A DNA stretch of 64,000 bases from positions 1-64,000 of the forward strand of contig NZ_JABFCZ010000014.1 of NCBI RefSeq assembly GCF_014692675.1, read 5' to 3'. Below are positions 1 to 8,777 of this stretch, piece by piece. This DNA comes from Roseibium aggregatum. Lineage in GTDB: Bacteria > Pseudomonadota > Alphaproteobacteria > Rhizobiales > Stappiaceae. The first letter of the stretch is position 1, and the number at the start of each line of letters is the position of its first letter. The translations under genes were made by a program, and so were the position numbers. The notes beneath the pieces are model-generated. The model searched no databases, was not told the origin of the DNA, and worked only from the letters and a program-made list of their open reading frames with translations.

Positions 1-78
1 ATTATGAGGACCAGACTGCGCGGATCTCCATCTTGGCCGGGGCTCGACCCCGAGACCGGATACGTTGACGCAGACTGA
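1..78 (+). other. window edge, possible 3' end of a truncated gene
   Basis: Two plus-strand frames are open from the left edge. One stops at 66-68 (TGA) and the other at 76-78 (TGA). Either could be the tail of a gene that begins before the window, but neither short peptide is recognisable, so no product can be given. About 107 bases then follow without a clear signal before the TPR gene. Confidence 0.2.
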
Positions 79-184
79 ACAGAGCAATCTTCAAATTACC
101 CCTTGCAGACGGGGCGGGCCATACGTTTCTTCATTGTCCGTTTAACGGATTGACCGCTGCAGCCGGCAAGGCATACTTGTCGGC

Positions 185-844
185 ATGCGGCTTTTTTTGT
201 TTGTCCTCTTCCTGTCGCTTGCCGCCCCGGCAAGCTTTGCGCAGAAGGCCCCCGAGCTGGGGCCGGATGTCGATGCGCCTTCTCTCGACGACCTGCATTC
301 GCTTCCCGAAAGCGATCAGGACGAAACGGGCGGCAAGGTCGTCGCCGACGGCAGGGATGAGGACCAGAAGGCCATTGACGAGCTGTTCAAGAAGCTCGCC
401 GCTGCGGAAACGCCGGAGCAGGCCCTCGCCATCGGCCAGCAGATCCAGGCAAAGTGGCTGGATTCGGGAAGCGATACGGTCAATGTACTGATGACCCGCG
501 CTGCGGCCGCCCTTCGGGGCAACAAATACGGCCTGGCGCTCGATCTGCTCGACGTGGTGGTGACGCTGAAGCCGGATTTCGCGGAAGGCTGGAACCGGCG
601 GGCGACGGTCTACTACATGGAACAGGACTTCGGCCGGTCGCTGGTGGACATCGAGCGGACGCTCGCCCTGGAGCCGCGTCATTGGGGGGCGCTTTCGGGG
701 CTGGGCATCATCCAGCGGAGGCTTGGCGAGGACGACAAGGCGCTTGCAACCTTCCGCCGTGCGCTGGAAATCAATCCGGGCCTCAAGAACGCCAAGGAAG
801 CGGTCGAGGACCTGGAAAAGGCGGCCGAGGGCGAGGCGATCTGA
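185..844 (+). CDS. exported tetratricopeptide-repeat protein
   Basis: 219 aa. The N-terminus (MRLFLFVLFLSLAAPASFA, then Q) is a clean Sec signal peptide with an ASFA cleavage site, so the protein should be periplasmic. Residues about 85-210 form three or four TPR helices, with typical spacing in segments such as 'ALDLLDVVVTLKPDFAEGWNRR' shortened here to its core 'LKPDFAEGWNRR', and 'LEINPGLKNA' near the end. The middle segment (about 20-50) is acidic and low in complexity. TPRs bind proteins, and no catalytic motif is visible. It is convergent with pyruvate kinase and shares a bidirectional terminator with it. The partner and role are unknown. Confidence 0.75.
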   Translation: MRLFLFVLFLSLAAPASFAQKAPELGPDVDAPSLDDLHSLPESDQDETGGKVVADGRDEDQKAIDELFKKLAAAETPEQALAIGQQIQAKWLDSGSDTVNVLMTRAAAALRGNKYGLALDLLDVVVTLKPDFAEGWNRRATVYYMEQDFGRSLVDIERTLALEPRHWGALSGLGIIQRRLGEDDKALATFRRALEINPGLKNAKEAVEDLEKAAEGEAI

Positions 845-872
845 CAGGTCCGGGGTTGTTACCGATGATATG

Positions 873-905
873 AAAAAAACGGCGGCCCGAGGCCGCCGTT
901 TTTCG
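873..905. terminator. bidirectional intrinsic terminator
   Basis: A perfect stem (AACGGCGGCC at 879-888 with GGCCGCCGTT at 891-900, loop of 2 bases) is flanked by an A-run on the left and a T-run on the right. It can stop both the TPR gene and the convergent pyk transcript. Confidence 0.85.
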
Positions 906-931
906 TTGTGCTCTATAAATCGATTAAACGG

Positions 932-2368
932 TCAAATGCCGCCCTGACCGTCGCTGCCGACAAAGGCGATCCGCAGCATGTTGGTCGATCCCGGTGTGCC
1001 GAAGGGAACGCCGGCGGTCACGATGATCCGCTGGCCGGGTCTGGCAAACCCTTCCGAGTAGGAAATCCGGCAGGCGCGGTCGACCATGTCGTCCTCGTTC
1101 GTGGCATCCTCGCTGACCACGCAGTGCAAGCCCCAGGCAAGCGACAGGCGCCGGGCGGTGGTGGTCACCGGAGACAGCACGATCACGGGCGAGGCGGGAC
1201 GTTCGCGCGACGCCCTGAGCCCGGTCGCGCCGGACGTCGTGTAGCAGACCACCGCGGCCAGTTTGAGCGTTTCGGCAATCTGCCGGGCGGCAGCGGAAAT
1301 CGCATCCGCGCCGGTTGCCTCCGGCTCCGCGCGCTGGGCGTGGATGATGGCAAGGAAATTGGGGTCGCGTTCGACTTCGTGAGCGATCTTGTCCATCGTT
1401 TCGACGGCTTCGACCGGATAGGAGCCCGCCGCGGATTCCGCAGACAGCATCACCGCATCGGCGCCTTCGAACACGGCGGTAGCGACGTCGGACACCTCGG
1501 CCCGGGTCGGGACCGGGGCGGAGATCATGGATTCCAGCATCTGGGTGGCAATGACCACCGGCTTGCCGGCGCGCCGCGCCGCGCGGGTGATCTGCTTCTG
1601 CAGGCCCGGAACCTGTTCCAGCGGCAACTCGACGCCGAGGTCGCCGCGGGCAACCATGATGGCATCGGACAGTTCGATGATCTCGGCCAGGCGGCCGATC
1701 GCCTGCGGCTTTTCGATCTTGGCCAGAACGCCGGCCCGGCCGCGGGTGATCTTGCGCACTTCGGCGATGTCGTCGGGGCGCTGGACGAAGGACAATGCGA
1801 TCCAGTCGACCTTCTGGTCGAGAGCCGCAACCAGATCCTTGTGGTCCTTTTCGGTCAGAGCGCTTGTGGCGATTTCCGAATCGGGAACGCTGACGCCCTT
1901 GCGGTCGGACAGCTTGCCGCCGACCACCACTTCCGTGACGGCGCGGGTGCCCGAGGCCTCGATGACTTTCAGCTGGACCTTGCCGTCGTCGAGCAGCAGC
2001 CTGTGGCCGGGCTCAAGCGCCTTGAAGATTTCCGGATGGGGCAGATAGACCCTGTTGACGTCGCCGGGTGTGGGATCGTTGTCCAGGATGAACCTGGCGC
2101 CGTTTTCAAGCTGGACCGGTCCGTCGGCGAACGTACCGACGCGCAGTTTCGGCCCCTGCAGGTCCGCCAGAATGCCAATCGGTCGTCCGACTGATTCTTC
2201 CACCGAACGAATGCGTTCAACCAGCATCTTCAGACGATCATGATCCGTATGGCTCATGTTGATGCGGAATACGTCCGCACCGGAGCGATACAGTTTTTCA
2301 ATGATGTCTTGTTCTGAGGAAGAGGGACCGAGAGTTGCCAGAATTTTAACTCGTCGGTTACGCCTCAT
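932..2368 (-). CDS. pyk: pyruvate kinase
   Basis: 478 aa, full length for bacterial pyruvate kinase. It converts phosphoenolpyruvate and ADP to pyruvate and ATP in the last step of glycolysis. The N-terminus carries the family start 'KILATLGPSS', followed by 'FRINMSH' and 'LADLQGPKLR'. The active-site segment 'AKIEKP' gives Lys217 and Glu219, and the metal-binding 'ARGDLGVE' gives Asp243. 'VIVATQML'-type and 'EGADAVMLSAESA' motifs follow, and the C-terminal domain is complete. The ATG overlaps the stop of the upstream DUF1036 gene by 4 bases, so translation is probably coupled. The other glycolytic genes of the window lie at 42.9-48.8 kb, so this copy is separate from that cluster. Confidence 0.97.
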   Translation of the reverse strand: MRRNRRVKILATLGPSSSEQDIIEKLYRSGADVFRINMSHTDHDRLKMLVERIRSVEESVGRPIGILADLQGPKLRVGTFADGPVQLENGARFILDNDPTPGDVNRVYLPHPEIFKALEPGHRLLLDDGKVQLKVIEASGTRAVTEVVVGGKLSDRKGVSVPDSEIATSALTEKDHKDLVAALDQKVDWIALSFVQRPDDIAEVRKITRGRAGVLAKIEKPQAIGRLAEIIELSDAIMVARGDLGVELPLEQVPGLQKQITRAARRAGKPVVIATQMLESMISAPVPTRAEVSDVATAVFEGADAVMLSAESAAGSYPVEAVETMDKIAHEVERDPNFLAIIHAQRAEPEATGADAISAAARQIAETLKLAAVVCYTTSGATGLRASRERPASPVIVLSPVTTTARRLSLAWGLHCVVSEDATNEDDMVDRACRISYSEGFARPGQRIIVTAGVPFGTPGSTNMLRIAFVGSDGQGGI

Positions 2369-2853
2369 CGCCCACCTGTCCCCTGTTGCACCGGCTCCGT
2401 GAGCTGGACCGTCCAGCTGCTCTGCTCGCCCGTGTCTATTTCAAAAAAGCCCGTACGTTCATACCCGCGGGCGACGCAGTCTTCAATTCCGCGGATGGTG
2501 AATTCTTTTTCACGGGTGCACATGAAGGCACGTCCGCCCCATTCGCCGAACTGGTCGTAATCAACTGCGTAGATGTAATAGTATCGTGACACCAGCGAAC
2601 CGGGAACCAGTGTTTCACAGGAACTGGGGGTCAGATTCCACCAGCCTTCGGTGACCCAGTCGTTCTTGTCCTTGTAACCGATCGCCACGCCGACCTGACT
2701 TTCGGTCTTGTTGCACAGGCGCAGATCCGCCTTGGCCGTGCCGCTGAATGCGGCAAAAGACAGCATGGACAGAAAGGCGGCGCTTGTCGCTTTTCCGACG
2801 AAGCCCAACCCAGCCTGCTTTCCGGCCCGGCGTCGTTTCCTGTCCCTAGTCAT
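2365..2853 (-). CDS. DUF1036 family secreted protein
   Basis: 162 aa from the ATG at 2853. An in-frame TTG at 2886 would add 11 residues but has no ribosome site. A very basic N-terminus is followed by a hydrophobic stretch ending 'FSGTAKA', a signal peptide. The mature part matches the DUF1036 pattern: 'LRLCNKTESQVGVAIGYKD', 'TEGWWNL', 'YYYIYAVDYDQ', and a conserved cysteine region 'FMCTREKEFTIRGIEDC'. The family is widespread in Alphaproteobacteria, sits next to pyk in many of them, and has no firm function. The four-base overlap with pyk suggests one operon. Paired cysteines suggest disulphides in the periplasm. Confidence 0.85.
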   Translation of the reverse strand: MTRDRKRRRAGKQAGLGFVGKATSAAFLSMLSFAAFSGTAKADLRLCNKTESQVGVAIGYKDKNDWVTEGWWNLTPSSCETLVPGSLVSRYYYIYAVDYDQFGEWGGRAFMCTREKEFTIRGIEDCVARGYERTGFFEIDTGEQSSWTVQLTEPVQQGTGGR

Positions 2854-2886
2854 GCGCTGTTTGTCGTCTCGCGGCGTTATAGACAA

Positions 2887-3333
2887 TAAGCTTTTTGCGT
2901 GGACGCATCCGTATTGTCAACGATGATGGACCAAAGTTATTGACATTCATAGAGTTTGACCCCCGCTTCCTTCAAGGAGCGGGCAGATCGGCTTCTGATT
3001 TGATAGTACGCTTTGTCTCCAGAAATGAGGCGGGATCAAGGCCAAACCTTTTTCATTTCGGATTGTTTCGTTGGTTCACGGTTGTTCCTTTGCTTGTCGC
3101 GCCAAATGATTGACAAATTGCTGCTGTTTATCCGGTTGCCATCCGAACAGGGACAAACTTGCACAGGATATGTGCCGTGTGGCGGTCTTGCGGAAAGAGA
3201 ACGATGGGAGATTTGTCCGGTCGGGGGACAATCAACGAAAAACTTGGAACGAAGATCGCCTTGTCCTAAAACATCCCGGACTTTCGGCACGCCCCGCAAC
3301 CCGCTCCCCGCAACCCGCTCTAAGACACCGTTC
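2887..3333. other. intergenic region between divergent genes
   Basis: 447 bases between the divergent DUF1036 and N-formylglutamate hydrolase genes. It must hold both promoters, but I cannot assign boxes with confidence. Visible structure: an imperfect hairpin at about 2961-2983 (CCCGCT...AGCGGG arms with one bulge), and a perfect 14-bp tandem duplication just before the plus-strand gene. No RNA gene is recognisable. Confidence 0.5.
3292..3319. repeat. 14-bp tandem duplication
   Basis: The unit CCCCGCAACCCGCT occurs twice head to tail (3292-3305 and 3306-3319), ending 14 bases before the ATG of the downstream gene. Confidence 0.9.
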
Positions 3334-4152
3334 ATGACACTGCATTCGACCCATGCCGGCGCCGGCTTCGTACCCACCGAGACTGTTCCGGGGAACCTTG
3401 CTGGCGGACTGCTTCTGCTGTGCGACCATGCCAGCAACCGGGTGCCGCCGGATTATGGGGACCTGGGACTGCCGAAGGAGCAGTTCGAACGGCACATCGG
3501 CTATGACATCGGTGTCCGTCCGCTGACGATGGAACTGGCGCGCCGGCTGAATGCGCCGGCCCTGATGACGACCTTTTCCAGGCTCCTGATCGATCCGAAT
3601 CGCGGCGAGGACGATCCGACGATCGTCATGCGCCTGTCCGACGGAGCGGTGGTTCCGGGAAATGCCCGGATCGATGCTTCCGAACGGCAACGGCGGATCG
3701 AACGATTTCACCGGCCCTATCACGACCTGATCGACCGGACCCTGGACCGGATGCTGGAGGCGGCCGCCCCGCCCGTTATCATCTCCATTCACAGCTACAC
3801 GCCGGTCTGGCGGGGTGTTCCCCGTCCCTGGCATGCCGGGATCCTGTGGGATTCGGACCACCGCGCCGTGCGGCCGTTCCTGGATCAGCTCGGTGCGGAC
3901 CCGGACCTGGTCGTCGGCGACAACGAGCCTTATGACGGGGCCTTGAAGAACGACACCATGTACCGGCACGCGACCAGACGGGGCCTTGCTCATGCGCTGC
4001 TTGAGGTGCGGCAGGACCTGATTGCGGACGAGGCCGGTGTCATGAGCTGGGCCGACCGGCTGCAGCCGATCCTTGAAGATCTGGCAAAAAGGCCCGATCT
4101 TCGGGCCATCGAACATTTTCCGTCGCGCAGTGACGGGCCCGTGGCCCGCTGA
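3334..4152 (+). CDS. N-formylglutamate amidohydrolase family protein
   Basis: 272 aa from the ATG at 3334. The open frame continues upstream but without protein-like sequence. The family (PF05013) hydrolyses N-formyl-L-glutamate to glutamate and formate, and some members act on other N-acyl amino acids. Diagnostic segments are 'LLLCDHASNRVPP' near residue 27, 'HIGYDIGV', 'LIDPNRG', 'RFHRPYHD' and 'ISIHSYTPVW', with His/Asp/Arg residues of the metallo-amidase core. No hut genes lie nearby, so a role in histidine degradation is not supported by context. The exact substrate is uncertain. Confidence 0.85.
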   Translation: MTLHSTHAGAGFVPTETVPGNLAGGLLLLCDHASNRVPPDYGDLGLPKEQFERHIGYDIGVRPLTMELARRLNAPALMTTFSRLLIDPNRGEDDPTIVMRLSDGAVVPGNARIDASERQRRIERFHRPYHDLIDRTLDRMLEAAAPPVIISIHSYTPVWRGVPRPWHAGILWDSDHRAVRPFLDQLGADPDLVVGDNEPYDGALKNDTMYRHATRRGLAHALLEVRQDLIADEAGVMSWADRLQPILEDLAKRPDLRAIEHFPSRSDGPVAR

Positions 4153-4176
4153 CGCACCCGGATAGAGAGGAAGTCC

Positions 4177-4473
4177 ATGGACGAAAAGACAAAGACCGAA
4201 CTGGAGGCGGCCGCGTTCCGTCGTCTCGTTTCCCATCTGCGCGGCCGGACGGACGTGCAGAATATCGACATGATGAACCTGGCCGGCTTCTGCCGCAATT
4301 GCCTGTCCAACTGGTACCAGGAGGCGGCCGCGGAAAAGGGCCTTGATCTGGGCAAGGAAGACGCGCGCGAGATCGTCTACGGGATGCCCTATTCGGAATG
4401 GAAGGAAAAATACCAGACCGAGGCGAGCGATGCCCAGAAAGCCGCTTTCGAGGTGAACAAACCGCAGCATTGA
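4177..4473 (+). CDS. DUF1244 family small protein
   Basis: 98 aa. The sequence contains the DUF1244 signature around 'DVQNIDMMNLAGFCRNCLSN', followed by 'WYQEAA' and 'YGMPYSEWK'. It is a small helical cytoplasmic protein of unknown function, common in Proteobacteria. It begins 24 bases after the N-formylglutamate hydrolase gene and is probably co-transcribed with it. The ATG has an AGAGAGGAAG ribosome site just upstream. Confidence 0.85.
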   Translation: MDEKTKTELEAAAFRRLVSHLRGRTDVQNIDMMNLAGFCRNCLSNWYQEAAAEKGLDLGKEDAREIVYGMPYSEWKEKYQTEASDAQKAAFEVNKPQH

Positions 4474-4623
4474 GCGGTAAACGAGCGCGCGTGCTTGACC
4501 TTGGGACCCAACTCTGGCACCGCACTAGCCCACATTGAGAATCCGTTGGCCCGGCGCTTCGACCGGCCGGCTGAATGACAACAAGAATCTACAGACAAGA
4601 ATCCACGAAGGAGACTTTCATCC

Positions 4624-4884
4624 ATGGCAGAACCGGGTGGTGTTGCAGCCGATCAATTGCGGGCATTCGTTGAGCGCGTCGAGCGGCTGGAAGAAGAAAA
4701 AAAGGTCATCTCCGACGACATCAAGGATGTTTATGCGGAAGCCAAGGGCAACGGCTTCGATGTGAAGATCCTGCGCAAGGTCGTCTCCCTGCGCAAGAAG
4801 CAGCCGCACGAGCGGGAAGAGGAAGAAGCCGTCCTCGATCTCTATCTGCATGCGCTCGGCATGGCGGGGCCGGCAGAGGGCTAG
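4624..4884 (+). CDS. gapR: GapR family nucleoid-associated protein (DUF2312)
   Basis: 86 aa. It matches the DUF2312 family throughout: '[18 protein letters not shown]', '[16 protein letters not shown]', 'LRKVVSLRK'. In Caulobacter, GapR binds AT-rich overtwisted DNA ahead of replication forks and helps topoisomerases. The protein is mostly coiled helices with basic surfaces. The gene stands alone with its own strong terminator. An alternative description is simply DUF2312, but the match in length and sequence is good. Confidence 0.9.
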   Translation: MAEPGGVAADQLRAFVERVERLEEEKKVISDDIKDVYAEAKGNGFDVKILRKVVSLRKKQPHEREEEEAVLDLYLHALGMAGPAEG

Positions 4885-4920
4885 GTTTTCCTGACCCGCA
4901 ACAGCGGGATCGGCACAGAC

Positions 4921-4952
4921 AAAAAGAGCGGCTTCAAAGGCCGCTCTTTTTT
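4921..4952 (+). terminator. intrinsic terminator after gapR
   Basis: Stem AAAAGAGCGGC (4922-4932) with GCCGCTCTTTT (4940-4950), followed by further T residues. The flanking A-run on the left means it may also work on the minus strand for the convergent DUF882 gene. Confidence 0.85.
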
Positions 4953-4974
4953 ATTGGCTTATAAATGGTCCGGG

Positions 4975-6765
4975 CTATCGGGCGAACGTCACCGGCAGGA
5001 CGACGACCGCCGGACCGTCGAAACGGTCGGTGCGCAGCGATCCGTAGGGGAATTTCTCGAACCCGCCGCGAACGAACCGGTTTCCAGGATCCAGCAGATT
5101 GTTCATGGAGCGCTGGAAGGGATGGCGCAGGGAGGCGAACAGCCGGTTGCGCGTCGTGCTCCGGCCGGAAATCAGCTTCGGCTCCGACTTGTCCGGCAGG
5201 CTGGCAAATCCGGCCAGCGGATCCTTGATTTCCTCACGCGGGATCCTGCCCGAAACAGACTGGCTGGAGGGGGCGGGGCGCTTGGCCGGCAGGTTGCCGG
5301 CAGCAGAAAGCCCCTGGCCGCTTCGCGTCTGACCGTTTGTCCCGGCAGGGACTGCGGTCGCGGTCGCAGAGGCATAGGCAAGGGTCGTCGGCGCCGCCGG
5401 TTTTGTGGCCGGCGTACCGGTGCCCGTCGCAGCGGCAATCGCCGAAACGGGGTCAAGTGCCGGCTGCTTTGCCGGAACCGGAACGCGGCCCGATACGGAC
5501 GCTTCGGCAAGCGCAGCCTGTTGGGTTGCCTTGATCAGCTTCTCGCGGGCGTCCTTGTCCGGCAGGTTGCTGGCGACATTGAAACGGCCACCGATCGGCG
5601 CGGATGCCGACGGCGAGGTCTGGCCCTGTTCAAGCGCGACCCGTTGTGCCTCCAGTGTATTGGGGGCCGCGGGTCTGCCGACAGGGGCAGCCGAGGCGAG
5701 CTGGACTCGGGTCTCCACCGCGTGAACCGGCTTCGGGGTCGGTACGGTGCCAATGTCGGCCAGGACGATCTGATTGGTGTCAAGCGGGACCGGCGGGGCC
5801 GTTGGTGCAGGCGCCGGCACACCGGCCGGCGTGGAATTCTGCGAACTCCTGACGCCGGGCAGGACGCCTTCGGGCAGGCTGGGGCCGTTGTCGGGCCGGA
5901 CCGATGCCACCCGCGAGCGTTGCGCGGTGTCCGAATTGTCGTTCGACCTGAACAGGCTTGCCAGCAGATTTGCGGGCGGACGCGGCCCGTTGTCGTCCGC
6001 ATTGGTCAGGCTCTGGCCTGTGGTCTTGTTCGGTTCGGGTTCCGCTCTGGCAACCAGGGTCGGACGGGTGGGCCGGCTCTTGCCGGACCGGGCCTCGGCC
6101 AGCGCCAGCTTGTAGCCCGAAAGCGGCTTGCCGTCGCTTGGAATATGCAGCGTCTTCCCGTCCGGGAACACCTTGGCCAACTGGCTGCGGGTCATGCGCG
6201 GCCAGTGGCGGACGCTGCCGGTATCCATGTGAACGAAGGGGGAGCCGGAGGTGGGATAGTAGCCGACGCCGCCGACCTGTTTGCGCAGGCCGGTCACCCG
6301 CAGCTTGTAGAGATCGACGCCGGGGATGAAGAAATCCATCGCCTTGCCGAGCATGTGCTGGCTGTGCTTAGCAACGCCCTTGGAGCGGCTCCGCAGCATG
6401 TTGTTGGTCGCCGGCGAGCGGTAGCTGGACACCACGTTGATCGGCTGTGTCGCCCCGACCTTCTGATAGACTTCCCAGACCAGGTCGAGCAGTTCCGGGT
6501 CGATCTTGGTCATTTCGTTGCGGCGCCAGTCGCGCAGGAAACGGTTCGCTTCGCGCAAGGCGGACGGAATGTACCGGCCGTTCTTCTTGAAGGTGATCGA
6601 TACCCGTTCCTTGGTATGCAGATTATAGAGGTGCAGCGTCCGGGTTTCGGCTTCCGCATCGGCAACGGCGAATTGGGAAACCGACAGCGCGAAAAGCAGG
6701 CACGTGAATGCCAGGGCGCGCTTCAGTCCAATGACGGCGTCGTATCCAACAAACCGTTTACGCAA
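4975..6765 (-). CDS. DUF882/YcbK-type murein peptidase with long disordered tail
   Basis: 596 aa. A hydrophobic N-terminal segment (about residues 14-36) acts as a signal peptide or anchor. Residues about 40-190 form a DUF882/Peptidase_M15 domain: 'VSSYRSPATNNMLR', 'SQHMLGKAMDF' (zinc-ligand His and Asp) and 'FVHMDTGSVRHW' (second His ligand). E. coli MepK (YcbK) of this family cleaves meso-DAP 3,3-crosslinks in peptidoglycan. The remaining 400 residues are Pro/Ala/Thr/Ser-rich, with no domain I recognise, while typical family members are about 180-250 aa. Transcription runs away from gapR. The upstream region has an inverted GGTTAA/TTTACC element at 6843-6860. Confidence 0.85.
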   Translation of the reverse strand: MRKRFVGYDAVIGLKRALAFTCLLFALSVSQFAVADAEAETRTLHLYNLHTKERVSITFKKNGRYIPSALREANRFLRDWRRNEMTKIDPELLDLVWEVYQKVGATQPINVVSSYRSPATNNMLRSRSKGVAKHSQHMLGKAMDFFIPGVDLYKLRVTGLRKQVGGVGYYPTSGSPFVHMDTGSVRHWPRMTRSQLAKVFPDGKTLHIPSDGKPLSGYKLALAEARSGKSRPTRPTLVARAEPEPNKTTGQSLTNADDNGPRPPANLLASLFRSNDNSDTAQRSRVASVRPDNGPSLPEGVLPGVRSSQNSTPAGVPAPAPTAPPVPLDTNQIVLADIGTVPTPKPVHAVETRVQLASAAPVGRPAAPNTLEAQRVALEQGQTSPSASAPIGGRFNVASNLPDKDAREKLIKATQQAALAEASVSGRVPVPAKQPALDPVSAIAAATGTGTPATKPAAPTTLAYASATATAVPAGTNGQTRSGQGLSAAGNLPAKRPAPSSQSVSGRIPREEIKDPLAGFASLPDKSEPKLISGRSTTRNRLFASLRHPFQRSMNNLLDPGNRFVRGGFEKFPYGSLRTDRFDGPAVVVLPVTFAR

Positions 6766-6842
6766 TAATCCGTCTCGCCGTTTGTGATGGCCTCAGCCAT
6801 TCCCTTGCTCCCCAGCAGGTGACGGCAAGGTAGCCTCGGGCA

Positions 6843-6860
6843 GGTTAAAAAGATTTTACC
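6843..6860. promoter_or_regulatory. inverted GGTTAA...TTTACC element
   Basis: GGTTAA and TTTACC flank a 6-base spacer, 78 bases upstream of the DUF882 start. Read on the minus strand it is also one mismatch from a CtrA-type TTAA-N7-TTAAC box. It is an operator candidate only. Confidence 0.25.
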
Positions 6861-6935
6861 CTGTTTTCGTTTGATCTTAAAACGTGGCAGAAATGCAACG
6901 ATAAAACTCTTTCTCGCTAAAATGCCCACGAAAAA

Positions 6936-6965
6936 CAAGCCCGCAACTGGCAAATTGCGGACTTT
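6936..6965 (-). terminator. probable terminator of the response regulator gene
   Basis: On the minus strand the arms GTCCGCAA and TTGCGGGC (one G:U pair) are followed by TTGTTTTT. It lies about 55 bases past the stop at 7017. Confidence 0.6.
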
Positions 6966-7016
6966 TGCGTCGCGATTTTTTCGATTCGGGGCCGTTCACC
7001 GGGAACGAGCAGGTGG

Positions 7017-8573
7017 TTACGCGGCGGCGTCGTTGCCGGCTGATTCGTCTTCTTCCTCCAGACCGTATTCCTTCAGTTTCCGGTAGAGGGTCGATCTGCC
7101 GATTCCGAGCCGTTTGGCGACTTCGGTCATGCGGCCGGAGTAGTGGTTGATGGCCGTGCGGATCAGTTCCTCCTCGACATCGGCCAGTTTGCGGACGTGG
7201 CCCTCATTGTCGAGGTTGCGCATGAAGCCGAACGGGGCGGCGTGCTCGAAGGCGCTGTAGCTTGACGGCGGCACCGGATCGCGCGGAAGGGCTGGCGGCT
7301 GGTGCACGGCCGGAGCCGCATCGGCCTCGGCCTGCGCTCCGCCCGCCGGGGCGGGCGCGGAGGGCTGGACCGGGTGATCGATGGCGGCTGCCACCTGCGG
7401 AAAGTCGTCGATCGTCAGCCGGGCGCCGTCGCACAGGACCACGGCTCGGAACACCGTGTTTTCCAGTTGCCGGATGTTGCCGGGCCAGTGATAGCGCTGC
7501 AGCATCGCCATGGCCTCCGGCGCAATGCCGGTCACCTGAGGCTTGCCTTCCTCCGCCGCGAAGCGGGCAAGGAAATGGCGGGTGAGGGCCGGGATGTCCT
7601 CCAGCCGGTCGCGCAGCGGCGGGATCCAGATCGGAAACACGTTCAGCCGGTAATAGAGGTCTTCGCGGAACGTGCCTTCCTTGACCAGGTCGATCAGGCG
7701 CCGGTTGGTCGCGGAGATCAGCCGGAAATCAACCTTGACCGGGCGCTTGGCGCCGATCGGGTCGATCTCGTTTTCCTGGAGCGCGCGCAGGAGCTTGACC
7801 TGGACCTCGGCCGGCAGTTCGCCGACTTCGTCCAGGAACAGGGTGCCGCCATGGGCCTCCTGAAACTTGCCGACATGCTTTTCCACCGCACCTGTAAAGG
7901 CGCCCTTCTCGTGGCCGAACAGGATGGATTCCACCAGATTGTCGGGGATCGCGCCGCAGTTCACGGTGACGAGCGGTTTCGATTTCCGGTCGCCGGAGCC
8001 CTGGATCGCGCTGGCGATCAGCTCCTTGCCGACGCCGCTTTCGCCCTCGATCAGGATCGGGATGTTGGAGGAGGCTGCCCGTTTGCCTAAGTTGATCACC
8101 CGCTCCATGGCGGGGGAATGGGTGATGATATCGTCGAAGGTCAGCGTGCCGGAGGCCTGCTTGCGGAACCGGGTGATCTCGTCTTCGAGTGCGGAGGTCT
8201 TAAGCAGGTTGCGGATCGAGACATCGAGGCGTTCCGGCGCCACCGGCTTGACCACGAAATCCTGCGCGCCGGCGTTCATGACGTTGACCACGGTGTCGAT
8301 GCCGCCGTGGGCGGTCTGCACGATGACCGGCGTGGCGATCTTGTCCGCGCGCAGACGGGTGAGGACACCGATCCCGTCGAGTTCCGGCATGACCATGTCG
8401 AGAATCACCAGATCGATGTCGGTCCCTTCCGGTCCCGTCATGATGCGGACGGCTTCGGCCCCGTTTTCGGCGGTCTTGAAGCGATAACCGAATTTCTGCA
8501 CCGCCTCCTGCAGAAGGCGGCGCTGGATCGGATCGTCATCGACTATCAAAATCTTGCCGCTGGTGGCTGTCAT
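7017..8573 (-). CDS. NtrC-family sigma-54-dependent response regulator
   Basis: 518 aa with three domains. The receiver domain (about 5-125) has the acidic pocket 'VDDD', phospho-acceptor Asp59 in 'VILDMVMPELDG', and the conserved Lys in 'FVVKPV'. The AAA+ domain (about 150-380) carries the Walker A motif 'GESGVGKE', the sigma-54 contact loop 'GAFTGA' and Walker B 'TLFLDEVGELP'. The C-terminal FIS-type helix-turn-helix (about 468-508) contains 'AKRLGIGRSTLYRKLKE'. A linker of about 60 residues rich in Pro and Ala separates the last two. No histidine kinase is adjacent, so this is an orphan regulator here. Its target genes and signal cannot be read from the window. Confidence 0.93.
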   Translation of the reverse strand: MTATSGKILIVDDDPIQRRLLQEAVQKFGYRFKTAENGAEAVRIMTGPEGTDIDLVILDMVMPELDGIGVLTRLRADKIATPVIVQTAHGGIDTVVNVMNAGAQDFVVKPVAPERLDVSIRNLLKTSALEDEITRFRKQASGTLTFDDIITHSPAMERVINLGKRAASSNIPILIEGESGVGKELIASAIQGSGDRKSKPLVTVNCGAIPDNLVESILFGHEKGAFTGAVEKHVGKFQEAHGGTLFLDEVGELPAEVQVKLLRALQENEIDPIGAKRPVKVDFRLISATNRRLIDLVKEGTFREDLYYRLNVFPIWIPPLRDRLEDIPALTRHFLARFAAEEGKPQVTGIAPEAMAMLQRYHWPGNIRQLENTVFRAVVLCDGARLTIDDFPQVAAAIDHPVQPSAPAPAGGAQAEADAAPAVHQPPALPRDPVPPSSYSAFEHAAPFGFMRNLDNEGHVRKLADVEEELIRTAINHYSGRMTEVAKRLGIGRSTLYRKLKEYGLEEEDESAGNDAAA

Positions 8574-8777
8574 GGTTCACCGTTGCTGTTGGATGCAAAT
8601 TGTCTCAATTCGGGCCAGTCTGGTCGCAGATGGGTAAACAAATCCTCCAAGCCGATGCAAAAATAACTGCCCTGTGGAATTGCGATGGGCCGGTTATCGG
8701 GCCTACAAATTCAAAAAGCGCCGGATTCGGTTTCGAATCGGCCGTTTCATTCCTTCGTGCCGTCCGGAGACGTTCCT

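Noticed and set aside
908-2194. Long open frame antisense to pyruvate kinase
   Set aside because: Its translation is rich in Gly, Arg, His and Asp without domains. It is the usual GC-rich shadow of a conserved gene on the other strand.
4954-6768. 604-codon open frame opposite the DUF882 gene
   Set aside because: Arg/Gly-rich with no motifs, whereas the minus-strand frame has a signal peptide and a metallopeptidase site.
6844-6859. CtrA binding box
   Set aside because: It is one mismatch away from TTAA-N7-TTAAC, but such AT-rich near-matches arise by chance and nothing else supports it. Kept only as a weak inverted element.
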